This document shows positions 17,640 to 26,363 of a DNA stretch of 64,000 nt, piece by piece. Each line of letters begins with the position of its first letter. The first letter of the stretch is position 1. The translations under genes were made by a program, and so were the position numbers. Source of the DNA: Chloroflexota bacterium (GTDB lineage: Bacteria; Chloroflexota; Limnocylindria; Limnocylindrales; CSP1-4); the NCBI GenBank assembly GCA_019637815.1, contig JAHBUZ010000020.1, positions 1 to 64,000 on the forward strand, written 5' to 3'. The notes beneath the pieces were generated by a model. That model was not told the DNA's origin and searched no databases. It worked only from the letters and a program-made list of their open reading frames with translations.

Positions 17640-18002
17640 TCACCCAGCGGTGCGCCGGATCTCCACCTGGGCGAAGTCGAGGTCCGCATCGAGCGGCACG
17701 GCCGGTTTGCGCACGCGCACGACGACCTCCTGGACGCGGTGCGCGGCGAGGACCTCGGCCGCGATGGCACCCGCGACCGCCTCGAGCAACCGCGCGTCAC
17801 CCTCCTCCACCACGCGTCGCGCGATGTCCACGAGTGTCCCGTAGTCGAGGGTATCCGCGAGGTCGTCGGATGCGGCAGCGGCCCGCAGGTCGAGGCGGAC
17901 CTCCAGGTCGACCTCCAGCAGCTGCGGCTCGGCACGCTCCTCGTCACCCACGCCGTGGATCCCCTCGAAGCGCATGCCCTGGAGCAGGATGGTGTCGCTC
18001 AT
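17640..18002 (-). CDS. folB: Dihydroneopterin aldolase
   Basis: A 120-residue protein starting MSDTILLQGMRFEGIHGVG, with EERAEPQLLEVDLEV and TLDYGTLVDIA as in FolB. The enzyme cleaves 7,8-dihydroneopterin to 6-hydroxymethyl-dihydropterin in folate synthesis. ATG 18002 overlaps the folP stop by 4 bp. The longer frame to 18041 would run back into folP. Confidence 0.93.
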   Translation of the reverse strand: MSDTILLQGMRFEGIHGVGDEERAEPQLLEVDLEVRLDLRAAAASDDLADTLDYGTLVDIARRVVEEGDARLLEAVAGAIAAEVLAAHRVQEVVVRVRKPAVPLDADLDFAQVEIRRTAG

Positions 18003-18877
18003 GTCCCCCTCGCTGATCCACTGGCGGCCGGGTCGTGCCACCCCCGGATGACCGCGTCGGCCATGCGTGTCACGCGCAGGTTGGCACGGACGTCATGGAC
18101 CCGCACGATGTCCACCCCCGCGGCGACGCCGAGCGCGGTCAGCGCGAGCGTCCCCTCCAGACGCTCCTCGACCGGCAGGTCCAGCACCCGACCGATGGTC
18201 GACTTGCGGCTGGCGCCCAGGAGCACCGGCTGACCGAGCTCCCGCACGCGGCCGAGGTGGTGGAGGAGCGCCAGGTTGCCGGCGGCGTCCTTGCCGAAGC
18301 CGATGCCCGGGTCCACGATGATCGCGTCCCGGGACACCCCCAGGTCGATGGCGCGTGCGACCGCTGCCGCGAGATCCTCGAGGACCCGGTCCACCAGCCG
18401 CTCGTCCGTGGGCACCGGTCGGTCGTGCATCAGCACGTACGGCACACCGTGGTCGGCCGCGATCCGGGCGAGCGTCCCATCACCGGTCACGCCGGTCACA
18501 TCGTTCAGCAGGTCCGCGCCGGCATCCAGGGCCGCCTCCGCCACGGCCGGCTTGGTGGTGTCGATGCTGATGGGGACGTCCGGCAGCTCGGCCCGGATCC
18601 GGGCGATCACGGGCGTGACCCGCGCGAGCTCCTCGGTCTCGCGCACGGGCAGATGGCCCGGCCGGGTGGACTCACCACCGACATCGAGGATGTCCGCGCC
18701 CTCATCGAGCATCCGCCGCGCACGAACCAGCGCGGCATCGGGCCCGCGTTCGGCGAGACCGTCGCCGCTGAACGAGTCGGGCGTCACGTTGAGGACGCCC
18801 ATGATCGCCGTGCGTCGACCCCACTCGAGGGTCAGGCCGCGGATGCGCAGCGGGCGCGTCCCGTCCACCCCGCTCAT
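17999..18877 (-). CDS. folP: Dihydropteroate synthase
   Basis: A 292-residue TIM barrel with the family signatures MGVLNVTPDSFSGDG near the N-terminus and ADILDVGGESTRPG, plus GASRKS near the C-terminus. It condenses the pterin pyrophosphate with p-aminobenzoate and is the sulfonamide target. ATG 18877 was chosen because it gives the normal length and leaves a 13-bp gap to folC. No folK is present between folB and folP, so that step must be encoded elsewhere. Confidence 0.95.
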   Translation of the reverse strand: MSGVDGTRPLRIRGLTLEWGRRTAIMGVLNVTPDSFSGDGLAERGPDAALVRARRMLDEGADILDVGGESTRPGHLPVRETEELARVTPVIARIRAELPDVPISIDTTKPAVAEAALDAGADLLNDVTGVTGDGTLARIAADHGVPYVLMHDRPVPTDERLVDRVLEDLAAAVARAIDLGVSRDAIIVDPGIGFGKDAAGNLALLHHLGRVRELGQPVLLGASRKSTIGRVLDLPVEERLEGTLALTALGVAAGVDIVRVHDVRANLRVTRMADAVIRGWHDPAASGSARGT

Positions 18878-18890
18878 GGCGCCACGGGGG

Positions 18891-20267
18891 TCACGCGGGC
18901 ACCCCACCCGTGAGCCGGCCACGGACGTGCCCCACGAGATACAGCGAGCCCGCCACGACCAGCGGCCCGTCTTCCGTGGCGGCAGCCGCGATGCCGGCCG
19001 CGAGGGCCGCATCCGGGTCGGCGATGGGCCGCGCGTCGCGACCCCAGGCCGACGCCAGCGCCCCGGGATCCATGGCACGCGGCGAATCGGGCACGGTCGT
19101 GGCGATGACACGGCCGTCACGGAGCGCCGCGGATGTCCGCAGCGCCTGGAGCACGCCAGCCACGTCCTTGTCCCCCATCACGCCCACGATGAGCGTCACG
19201 CGTCCCGGTGCGAGGTGGTCCCGCATCCGTTCCATGGCCTCGGCGAGCGCGGTCGCGCCGTCGGGGTTGTGGGCGCCGTCGAGCAGCACGTCCACGGTGC
19301 CCGGCGTCCGGGTCGCGCCTGCAGGTCGGGCGCTCGGAGGCGCCCCGGTGTCCGCCGCGCGTCCGAACGTCGCTGTCTCGACCTCCAGCAGCTCCAGCCG
19401 ACCGGGCCAGCGGACGTCGGCCAGCCCGCGTCGCAGGGCATCCTGCTCCACGTGCGTGATGCGCGCGTCCTCGAGCGCTCGCAGCGTGTCCACGGCCACC
19501 GCCGCGTTCATCGCCTGGTGGGGTCCCGCCAACCCGAGGTCCAGGTCACCGAGCGTCGGGTGCCGGAGCGTCATCCCCCAGCGACGCGTCGCGACCACGG
19601 GGAGTGGCTGACTCACCGTCAGCGGCACCTCCAGGCGGCGGGCGCGGGTCCGGATGACCTGCAGCGCATCACCCTGCGCACCGGTCACCGCCAGGTCACC
19701 GCGCTCGATGATGGCAGCCTTCTCGCGCGCGATGGCGGTCAGGGTCTCCCCCAGGTACTCCGTGTGATCGAGCGCCACGTTCGTGATGGTCGCCACGCCA
19801 CCGTCCCAGGCATGCGTCGCATCGAGCCTGCCGCCGAGTCCCACCTCGATGACCGCCACCTCCACGCCGCTCCGCGCGAACCACAGGAACGCGGCACAGG
19901 TGAGCGTCTCGAACTCGGTGGGCGGACCGTGTCGCGGCTCCACGCGGTCGGCCGCGGCGAGCACCTCGGTCAGCAACGGCCCGAGGTCCGCGCTCGCGAT
20001 GGGCCGGCCGTCGACCGCGATGCGCTCCCGATAGCTCACGAGATGCGGCTTGGGTGTCTGGCCCACCCGCAGTCCCTGCGCCCGAAGCACGGCGGCGACC
20101 ATCGCCTGGACGCTCCCCTTGCCGTTGGTGCCGCCGATGAGCACGCCCCGGAGATCCCGCTCGGGGGAGCCGAGCGCCCGCAGCAGGGCCCGCGTCCGAC
20201 CGAGCCCCAGCCGGATACCGAACCGACCACGCGCCTGGAGCGCCGCGATCGCGGCGGCCTCGTCCAT
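18891..20267 (-). CDS. folC: Folylpolyglutamate synthase / dihydrofolate synthase
   Basis: The 458-residue Mur-ligase-family enzyme has the P-loop IGGTNGKGSVQAMV near residue 48, TPKPHLVSYRERI, a GLGGRLDATHAW segment and LDGAHNPDG in the C-terminal domain. It adds glutamate to dihydropteroate and to folates using ATP. It precedes folP and folB in one minus-strand operon; the hypothetical gene at 20329-20739 lies just upstream. An insertion around residues 300-320 is rich in Ala, Pro and Gly and is probably a loop. Confidence 0.95.
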   Translation of the reverse strand: MDEAAAIAALQARGRFGIRLGLGRTRALLRALGSPERDLRGVLIGGTNGKGSVQAMVAAVLRAQGLRVGQTPKPHLVSYRERIAVDGRPIASADLGPLLTEVLAAADRVEPRHGPPTEFETLTCAAFLWFARSGVEVAVIEVGLGGRLDATHAWDGGVATITNVALDHTEYLGETLTAIAREKAAIIERGDLAVTGAQGDALQVIRTRARRLEVPLTVSQPLPVVATRRWGMTLRHPTLGDLDLGLAGPHQAMNAAVAVDTLRALEDARITHVEQDALRRGLADVRWPGRLELLEVETATFGRAADTGAPPSARPAGATRTPGTVDVLLDGAHNPDGATALAEAMERMRDHLAPGRVTLIVGVMGDKDVAGVLQALRTSAALRDGRVIATTVPDSPRAMDPGALASAWGRDARPIADPDAALAAGIAAAATEDGPLVVAGSLYLVGHVRGRLTGGVPA

Positions 20268-20328
20268 CAGCCGAGCTGGCGGGCGCCGGGATCCGCGTGC
20301 AGCGAGGTCCGGCCCGGATGACCCGCCG

Positions 20329-20739
20329 TCAGCGGCCGGTCAGCTCGTCCTCGTAGAACACGCACTGGTTGAAGCGCGACGAGAGGCAGATGTCGCCCAC
20401 ATAGCCGCCGTCCAGATGCACACCACCGCGGAGCTGACACCGGGAGATGGTCGCGTCGTGACGCATGAGGGCCTTGAGCATGTGCGGAGCGGCGATGGGG
20501 ATGGGCCCGCGCGGCCCGGTCACGAAGAAGTGCGGACAGACGTTGCGGCGCAGATTCGGCAGACCGAAGCGCTCGCGGGTGCCCATCGCGGCCAGCTGCG
20601 CGGATGCCGCGGCCGCCCGCGTCATGGCCGGGACCCTGCCGTAGGGACCTGACGGAGGCGGAGGAGGCGCCGGTCGCCCGCCGATGGTGCGGGCGGGCGT
20701 GGATGCGGATGGACCGGCCTTGCGGTACGGGGTCGACAA
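20329..20739 (-). CDS. Unrecognised 136-residue protein with conserved-looking cysteines
   Basis: The C-terminal 75 residues look coding, with spaced cysteines (NVCPHFF, SRCQL, GDICLSSRFNQC) that could bind metal. The N-terminal 50 residues are Pro/Ala-rich. The TTG at 20739 was chosen because GGGAGG stands about 6 nt before it; the longer frame to 20811 has no ribosome site. It could be co-transcribed with folC, 61 bp downstream. Its function is unknown. Confidence 0.6.
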   Translation of the reverse strand: MSTPYRKAGPSASTPARTIGGRPAPPPPPSGPYGRVPAMTRAAAASAQLAAMGTRERFGLPNLRRNVCPHFFVTGPRGPIPIAAPHMLKALMRHDATISRCQLRGGVHLDGGYVGDICLSSRFNQCVFYEDELTGR

Positions 20740-20857
20740 CGAACCTCCCTCGTGCGCACCAGAGTGGTGGCAGCGACACCGTAGGGTACCCCGTCGATGA
20801 CTGCCGCACACGGGCCGATCGTTGCTCGGTGGTCTTGTCGGGTACGATCACACCTGC

Positions 20858-22054
20858 ATGGACGGACTGGCGCAGCACAGTCGCCGCTCTGACCGACCGA
20901 TGGCCCGCCCCGAGCGCGGGCGCTCCAGCGACCGATCGTCCCAGGCCCGGGCACTGCCCACTCCCGGTGTCGACGATGCGGCGCTCACCCTGGGCCGTCG
21001 GATCGGGGTCCTCGTCGTGCTGGCGGCGCTGGGTGGCGCGATCCTCCTCGCCGCGGGCGGGGCGGGTGGCGGTGGCGACCAGGGCGTCGGCATCGTGCCC
21101 GTGGTGACGGCGACACCCGTGGTCGTGACGAACACGCCCGGTCCACGGGCCACGCCCCCGCCCGAGCCGCCCGTCGCAGCACCCGTCCTCACGACGCCCA
21201 AGCGGACGCTGCTCACGAGCCGCTCCACGAACCTCCGGGTCCAGGTGCCCGAGGACGAGGTGCCCTGGGACGGCCTGGAGATCCGCGCCTACCGGGGGAC
21301 CCGACAGCTCGCCAGTCAGCCCATCGCCCGCCGTGACCTCAACGCGCGGGGCAGGGTCGTGCTGCGGGACGTGCCCCTCCGTCGCGGCGAGAACCATCTC
21401 ACGGTCGTCCTCGCCAACCCGGGTGGCGAGGGACCCCGGTCCAACGCCGTGGATCTCACCGTGGATGACCAGCCACCGCGCTTCGAGCGCCTGGTGCCGC
21501 GGGCGGGCACGACCCTGAACGCCCCCACCGTCACGGTCAGGGGCACCACGGAGGCCGGCCTGCCGGTGCTGGTCCGGAACATGACCACCGATGCCCGTCA
21601 GGAGCTGACGGCGGGCGCCAGCGGTGCCTTCCGGACCGATGTCCGGCTCGCACGCGGCGCCAACACCCTGAGCATCTCCACCCGCGACGCGGCCGGGAAC
21701 CAGCGCGAGGAGCGACGGGTCGTGGTGCGTGGCGATGGCCGCGCCTCGGTGACCATCAAGCTCTCGCGCAAGGCCGTGCAGCAGCGCCGGCTGCCTCGGA
21801 CCATCACCGCTCGGGCCACGGTGCTCGACGCGGACGGGAACCCTGTGCCGGATGCCCGGGTCGTGTTCATCGCGGCACCCAACGGGATGCAGGCGTTCAC
21901 CCACGAGATGCGCACGAACGCGCAGGGCGTGGCGAGCTGGTCAGGGCTCCGGGTGACCGACCAGGCCTTCCCCGGCAAGGGTCTCGTCACGGTCGACGTC
22001 ACGCTGCCGAGTGGCGCCACGCTCACGGCGACGGCCCAGCTGGAGGTCAAGTGA
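20858..22054 (+). CDS. Membrane-anchored surface protein with Ig-like domains
   Basis: The product has 398 residues. A cytoplasmic N-terminus of about 45 residues precedes one membrane span (GVLVVLAALGGAILLAA) and a Thr/Pro linker. Three beta-sandwich segments follow: one around residues 115-210, one (APTVTVRGTTEAG) around 220-290, and a Big_1-like domain with DADGNPVPDARVVF near the C-terminus. TACGAT at 20843-20848 lies 9 nt before ATG 20858, so the transcript looks leaderless. Adhesion or cell-envelope structure is likely. The 3' end overlaps the convergent zinc-ribbon gene by 114 bp. Confidence 0.75.
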   Translation: MDGLAQHSRRSDRPMARPERGRSSDRSSQARALPTPGVDDAALTLGRRIGVLVVLAALGGAILLAAGGAGGGGDQGVGIVPVVTATPVVVTNTPGPRATPPPEPPVAAPVLTTPKRTLLTSRSTNLRVQVPEDEVPWDGLEIRAYRGTRQLASQPIARRDLNARGRVVLRDVPLRRGENHLTVVLANPGGEGPRSNAVDLTVDDQPPRFERLVPRAGTTLNAPTVTVRGTTEAGLPVLVRNMTTDARQELTAGASGAFRTDVRLARGANTLSISTRDAAGNQREERRVVVRGDGRASVTIKLSRKAVQQRRLPRTITARATVLDADGNPVPDARVVFIAAPNGMQAFTHEMRTNAQGVASWSGLRVTDQAFPGKGLVTVDVTLPSGATLTATAQLEVK

Positions 22055-22690
22055 CGCATCGTCGGGCAGGGGCGGGCCGTCCGACGGCGGCATCCCGTCC
22101 GGTGGTACCCCGTCGTCCGGGGGCCGTCTCGCGCTGATGGGTCGCGCCGGGACGTAGGGCGCCTCCACGAGTCGGCCGCCGCGCGGTGTCTCGACGGGCG
22201 CGTCGCCACTGGAACGAGGTTCGCGGGTCGCGGGGATCGGGGCGGGCGTTCCCGCCGATCCCGGCATCCCGCCCGGCAGGCTCGATCGGAGCACCGGGAT
22301 CACCCAGCTGCGGGACCGTTCGCCGGATGTCACCGGGGCGATCCGGGGTGTGGATGCAGGGAGGGCATCCCCGCGTGCACCGGGGTCGGCGGTCACCTCG
22401 GCGCGGGGAGGCGTGCGCCCGGAGGTCGTCGTGGGTCGGTCGTGGGTCTCGAGGCCCAGGAACAGGCCCTCGAGGGGCTCGTGTCGCACCGGGGCCCGCC
22501 AGCAGGCCCGGATCTCGTCGCCCTGGAGCACCGCGCGGCCCCGGTCGAGCGCGCAGTAGCCGAGTCGCCCGGCGACCGCGCGCCGGAAGTCACGACACGA
22601 GCCACACGCCATGGGGTGACGGGAACATGCCCAGCACCGAGCAGCGTCTGCCTGGGTCGTACCGCAATGGGGACATCGCCACGTCTCCAA
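21941..22690 (-). CDS. Zinc-ribbon protein with a disordered Pro-rich tail
   Basis: From TTG 22690 the protein starts LETWRCPHCGTTQ, followed by CWAC, CGSC and LGYCALD, a double zinc-ribbon pattern in the first 60 residues. The remaining 190 residues are low-complexity Pro/Arg/Gly. TACACT at 22700-22705 lies 9 nt upstream, matching the leaderless pattern seen elsewhere and supporting this unusual start. The last 38 codons lie opposite the end of the Ig-like gene, so the true C-terminus may be shorter if a frameshift is present. Its function is unknown. Confidence 0.55.
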   Translation of the reverse strand: METWRCPHCGTTQADAARCWACSRHPMACGSCRDFRRAVAGRLGYCALDRGRAVLQGDEIRACWRAPVRHEPLEGLFLGLETHDRPTTTSGRTPPRAEVTADPGARGDALPASTPRIAPVTSGERSRSWVIPVLRSSLPGGMPGSAGTPAPIPATREPRSSGDAPVETPRGGRLVEAPYVPARPISARRPPDDGVPPDGMPPSDGPPLPDDASLDLQLGRRRERGATRQRDVDRDETLAGEGLVGHPEP

Positions 22691-22856
22691 CGGGTCGACA
22701 GTGTAGCTGCACGACGCGATCGTGGGGAGCCGTACCTTCGTGCATCCCGCCGCACGCACACGAGGGACGAGCGACGCCGGCGGACCGAACGGATGTCCCG
22801 ATCGCATCCCGGGTCCGATCGTCCCACCGGGGGACGGGGTCAGCGCATCCGCAGCG

Positions 22857-24644
22857 TCAGCCGTTGCACGGCTCCGCGGGATCGGTGACCCAGAGCCGGA
22901 CGGACGTCCCGGGTGGGACCTCGCTGCCGGCCGGTGGATCCTGGTCACGGACCAGCCAGCTGTCATCACTCTCCGGCGGGGGTGGGTCGACGGACTCGAT
23001 GACCAGGTCCACCTCCTCCAGGCCCGCCCGGGCCTGTGCCACGTCGAGACACAGGAACCTGCCCACCAGCACCGGCGTCGGCTCCGGGGTGGGCTGCGGC
23101 GTCGGGCGAGGCCCGCGTGAGACGTACAGCGCGACCGTCGTGCGCGCCGCGACCTCGGCGCCGGCACGCGGATCGGTGCGCACCACGCGACCCTCCGCGA
23201 TCTCCGGGTCATAGGCTCGGAACCTGCCACTCGGCACCAGGCCCGCCTCCACGATGCGTGTCCTCGCGGCGGCCTCGGTGTCACCCCGGACGTCGGGGAC
23301 GATCGCCGTGTCCGCCTGCTGCGCGATGATCAGGGACACCGTGCGCCCGGGAGACACCATGGTGCCGGGTGCCGGGCGCTGGTCGATGACCGTGCCGGGT
23401 GCCGCCTCGTCCGTCTGGCGGCGCTCCTCGTCCAGGTCGAGCCCGAGCTGGTCGGCGAGCGCGATCGCGGTGGTCACCGGGAGCCCCACGAAGCGCGGCA
23501 CCGCGAGCTGTGTCGGCCGGGGGGTCGCCGTCGGGGTCGGGGTCGCGGGCCCGGTCGTGGGAGCGGGCCTGCCCACGTCGGAGAGCAGGGCCAGGAACAG
23601 CAGCACCCCCGCCACGACGAGCACGAACAGGCCCAGGAGGATGGCCGCCCAACCGAGTCGTCCACCCCCACCCGGATCCGACACAGGGACCGCCTGGCGA
23701 TGGCCCGTCGGTGGCGTCGGCGAGCGCGGACCCGATCGGGTGGCCGTGCCGGTCCGCGTGGTCGCGGCCGCGCGGGTGGCGGGCGTGGGCTGGCTGACCG
23801 CGGGGTAGCTGGAGCTGCCATAGGGATCGGCCAGGAAGCGACCGAGGGCGGAGGCCAGGTCGGCTGCGGCCGGGCGGGCACGGGGATCGGGCTGGAGACA
23901 CCAGCGCACGATGGCGTCGAGCGCGGCGGGCACGTCCGGCCGCTGCTCCACGGGCGAGGGGATGCGTCCGGACAGCCGTGCCATGGCCACCTCGGCGGCC
24001 GTACCACCCGAGTAGGCTCGCTGCCCCGTGAGCATCTCGTACAGCACCAGACCGGCGGAGTAGATGTCCGAGGCGCTCGTGACCGGCTCACCCTTCGCCT
24101 GCTCCGGGCTGAAGTAGTGGACGCTGCCCATGGTCACACCGGTCATGGTCAACTGGGCATCCGTGAAGGCCTGGGCGATGCCGAAGTCCGCCACCTTCAC
24201 GCGCCCCCCGGTCGAGAGCAGCACGTTGCTGGGCTTGATGTCCCGATGCACGATGCCCCGCGCATGGGCCGCATGCAGCGCATCGGCGATCTGCTGGCCC
24301 AGCGAGGTGGCCACCGTGGGCGGCAGCGGGCCACGCTCCCGGAGCGCCCCCGCGAGGTCACCGCCCGTGACCAGCTCCATGACGATGTACGGGCCCACCG
24401 GGTCCTGGCCGTAGTCGAAGACGGCCACCACGTTGGGGTGGTTCAGCTGCGCGGCGGCCTGCGCCTCGCGCTGGAACCTGGCCAGGAAGCTCGCATCCGA
24501 GCCGTACTCGCCACGCAGCACCTTGATGGCCACATCGCGGCCCAGCTTGGTGTCGCGGCCGCGATAGATGGTCGCCATGCCACCCTGGCCGACCATCTCG
24601 ACCAGGGCGTAGCGGCTGCCCAGCACATGACCGACATCAGCCAT
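22857..24644 (-). CDS. pknB: PASTA-domain Ser/Thr protein kinase
   Basis: The 595-residue protein has a complete Hanks-type kinase domain at residues 1-270: glycine loop GQGGMATIYRG, Lys41, Asp135 in HRDIKPSN, and Asp153 in DFG. A Thr/Pro juxtamembrane linker, one membrane span (AAILLGLFVLVVAGVLLFLA) and three extracytoplasmic PASTA domains follow. Such kinases sense peptidoglycan fragments and control growth and division. No partner phosphatase gene is adjacent. It follows galU after 33 bp and is probably in its operon. The PASTA modules are related to those of the giant protein at 49.9-55.8 kb. Confidence 0.96.
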   Translation of the reverse strand: MADVGHVLGSRYALVEMVGQGGMATIYRGRDTKLGRDVAIKVLRGEYGSDASFLARFQREAQAAAQLNHPNVVAVFDYGQDPVGPYIVMELVTGGDLAGALRERGPLPPTVATSLGQQIADALHAAHARGIVHRDIKPSNVLLSTGGRVKVADFGIAQAFTDAQLTMTGVTMGSVHYFSPEQAKGEPVTSASDIYSAGLVLYEMLTGQRAYSGGTAAEVAMARLSGRIPSPVEQRPDVPAALDAIVRWCLQPDPRARPAAADLASALGRFLADPYGSSSYPAVSQPTPATRAAATTRTGTATRSGPRSPTPPTGHRQAVPVSDPGGGGRLGWAAILLGLFVLVVAGVLLFLALLSDVGRPAPTTGPATPTPTATPRPTQLAVPRFVGLPVTTAIALADQLGLDLDEERRQTDEAAPGTVIDQRPAPGTMVSPGRTVSLIIAQQADTAIVPDVRGDTEAAARTRIVEAGLVPSGRFRAYDPEIAEGRVVRTDPRAGAEVAARTTVALYVSRGPRPTPQPTPEPTPVLVGRFLCLDVAQARAGLEEVDLVIESVDPPPPESDDSWLVRDQDPPAGSEVPPGTSVRLWVTDPAEPCNG

Positions 24645-24677
24645 CGAGCGGCGTCCGGTCAGCCGGTGGGCACGGGG

Positions 24678-25553
24678 TCAGCGGAGGTCGACGGTCGACA
24701 GGTAGCGCCGGAACTCGTCCCCGATGTCGGGGCGTTCCAGGGCCAGCTCCACGGACGCCTTGAGCCAGCCCATCGTGGTGCCCGCGTCGTAGCGCGTCCC
24801 CTCGAAGGCATAGGCGTAGACATCCTGCTCGGCCATGAGCGCCATGATGGCGTCCGTCAGCTGGATCTCGCCGCCCGCGCCGCGCGGCGTCTGCTCGAGC
24901 TTCTCGAAGATCTTGGGCGTGAGCACGTATCGCCCGATGATGGCGAGGTCGCTCGGGGACTGGCCGGGTGCCGGCTTCTCGACGAGTCCCCGGACCTTGT
25001 GGAGCCGAGCGTCGTCGCTGCCGCCGGGCGCCGGGTCCACCACGCCGTACCGGCTGGTCTCGTCCTCCGGGACCTGCATCACCGCGACGACCGAGCCGTG
25101 GGTCTGCTGGTGCGCTGCCATCAGCTGGCCGATGCAGGGTCGCTCGGCGGCGACCACGTCGTCCGAGAGGATGACCGCGAACGGCTCGTGGCCCACGAGC
25201 TCCTTGGCCATGAGCACCGCGTGACCGAGGCCCAGCTGCTCCTTCTGGCGGACATAGCTGATCTGGACCATGTCCCCGATCTGGCGGACCCGCCGGAGCA
25301 TCTCGATGTCCCCCTTGGACTCGAGCAGGTGCTCCAGCTCGTAGCTGTGGTCGAAGTGGTCCTCGATCGCCCGCTTCTGGGAGCTCGTGACGATGATGAC
25401 CTGCTCGATGCCGGATGCCACGGCCTCCTCGACCGCGTACTGGATGACCGGCTTGTCGACCAGGGGCAGCATCTCCTTGGGCTGGGCCTTGGTCGCGGGA
25501 AGGAACCGCGTCCCCCAGCCTGCGGCCGGGAAGACGGCTTTGCGGACGCGCAT
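24678..25553 (-). CDS. galU: UTP-glucose-1-phosphate uridylyltransferase
   Basis: A 291-residue nucleotidyltransferase with the N-terminal signature FPAAGWGTRFLPATKAQPKE, then LPLVDKPVIQYAVEEAV and a VEKP segment in the middle. It makes UDP-glucose for surface glycans and trehalose. ATG 25553 has GAGGT 5 nt upstream; the open frame continues to 25982 but has no coding character. A TATACT -10 element at 25611-25616 would give a leader of about 50 nt. Confidence 0.95.
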   Translation of the reverse strand: MRVRKAVFPAAGWGTRFLPATKAQPKEMLPLVDKPVIQYAVEEAVASGIEQVIIVTSSQKRAIEDHFDHSYELEHLLESKGDIEMLRRVRQIGDMVQISYVRQKEQLGLGHAVLMAKELVGHEPFAVILSDDVVAAERPCIGQLMAAHQQTHGSVVAVMQVPEDETSRYGVVDPAPGGSDDARLHKVRGLVEKPAPGQSPSDLAIIGRYVLTPKIFEKLEQTPRGAGGEIQLTDAIMALMAEQDVYAYAFEGTRYDAGTTMGWLKASVELALERPDIGDEFRRYLSTVDLR

Positions 25554-26363
25554 CGGACCTCGTCGGGTACGTCGTTGGACGGGACGCAGCGGTTCGGGCG
25601 ACCCCACGCGAGTATACCGGCGCCTGTGCACCCTTCGGCCACGCCGGTGTGGTCGCTCGGTGACCGTGTCGGCCCGAGCTGCTCCGGTGATCGTGTCGGT
25701 CGCCACGGATGGGAGCGCCGGACCTCGGCGAAACGTGAAGGCAGCGGGTCGACGTGAGAGCGACAGGGGGTCGCTGCGGGAGCGGCAGCAGGGTCCACGT
25801 GGTGGTCTGTCGCGGGGTCGCCGTGCCCGAAGCACTCCGCCACTCGGGGTCTCGCTTCCCGTCATACCCGATGACTGGTCGCGCGCTATACCGATGACCA
25901 GGTGCCGGTGCACCGGCCCGAGCCGTCCTCCACGCTCGGGTCGGGCGGCGGATGGCGTCATGGGGACGACCAGTGCTCGCATTTGACGGATGACGAGCCG
26001 GATGGCCCGTATAGCGAACCACCAGTGCTCACGTATGACGGAAAGCCGGTCCTTGGGGAATCGGGCACGAGGGCCGGGGCCGGAATCGAGGCAGGAGCGA
26101 ACCAGGGCGGGAGCGAGTCAAGGCGGGAGTGAACCAGGGCGGGAGCGAACCAGGGCGGGGGTGAACCAGGGCCGAAGTCAGGGTGGAGCGAGCGGGGAGC
26201 CGGGACGGTGCTCGTCGTGGAGCAGGACCGGGAGCCCAGGGCCGGTTCGGGAGTGTGCCGCGGAGCAGGACGGGGAGCCGGGGGTGGGCGTGACCGGACA
26301 CCAGGGAGCGCCCGTCGCCGGTGCTTGGGCACCGTTCGGCCACGCCGGTGGTACGGTCCGCCC
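25554..26363. other. Repeat-rich non-coding region between galU and the GH18 gene
   Basis: These 810 bp hold no convincing gene. They contain the galU promoter (-10 TATACT on the minus strand, 25611-25616) and a 16-bp direct repeat TTCGGCCACGCCGGTG at 25634-25649 and 26335-26350. A pair of similar 22-bp elements starting ACCAGTGCTC lies at 25969-25990 and 26021-26042, and a 16-bp tandem array at 26093-26172. The second copy of the direct repeat abuts the -10 of the GH18 gene. Confidence 0.6.
26093..26172. repeat. Tandem repeat, 16-bp unit, five copies
   Basis: Five consecutive copies of GGGAGYGAACCAGGGC run from 26093 to 26172; copies 3 and 4 differ at one base and the others at a few. The array lies about 190 bp before the GH18 start, in the non-coding region. 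Confidence 0.8.

Noticed and set aside
21941..23284. Full 447-residue minus-strand frame upstream of 22690
   Set aside because: The first 198 residues are antisense-like and overlap the pknB C-terminus; coding character starts at the zinc ribbon.
24637..26022. 461-residue minus-strand frame overlapping galU
   Set aside because: Shadow of galU in another frame; no domain.
26093..26172. Possible CRISPR array
   Set aside because: The units are 16 bp and directly adjacent, with no spacers and no cas genes.
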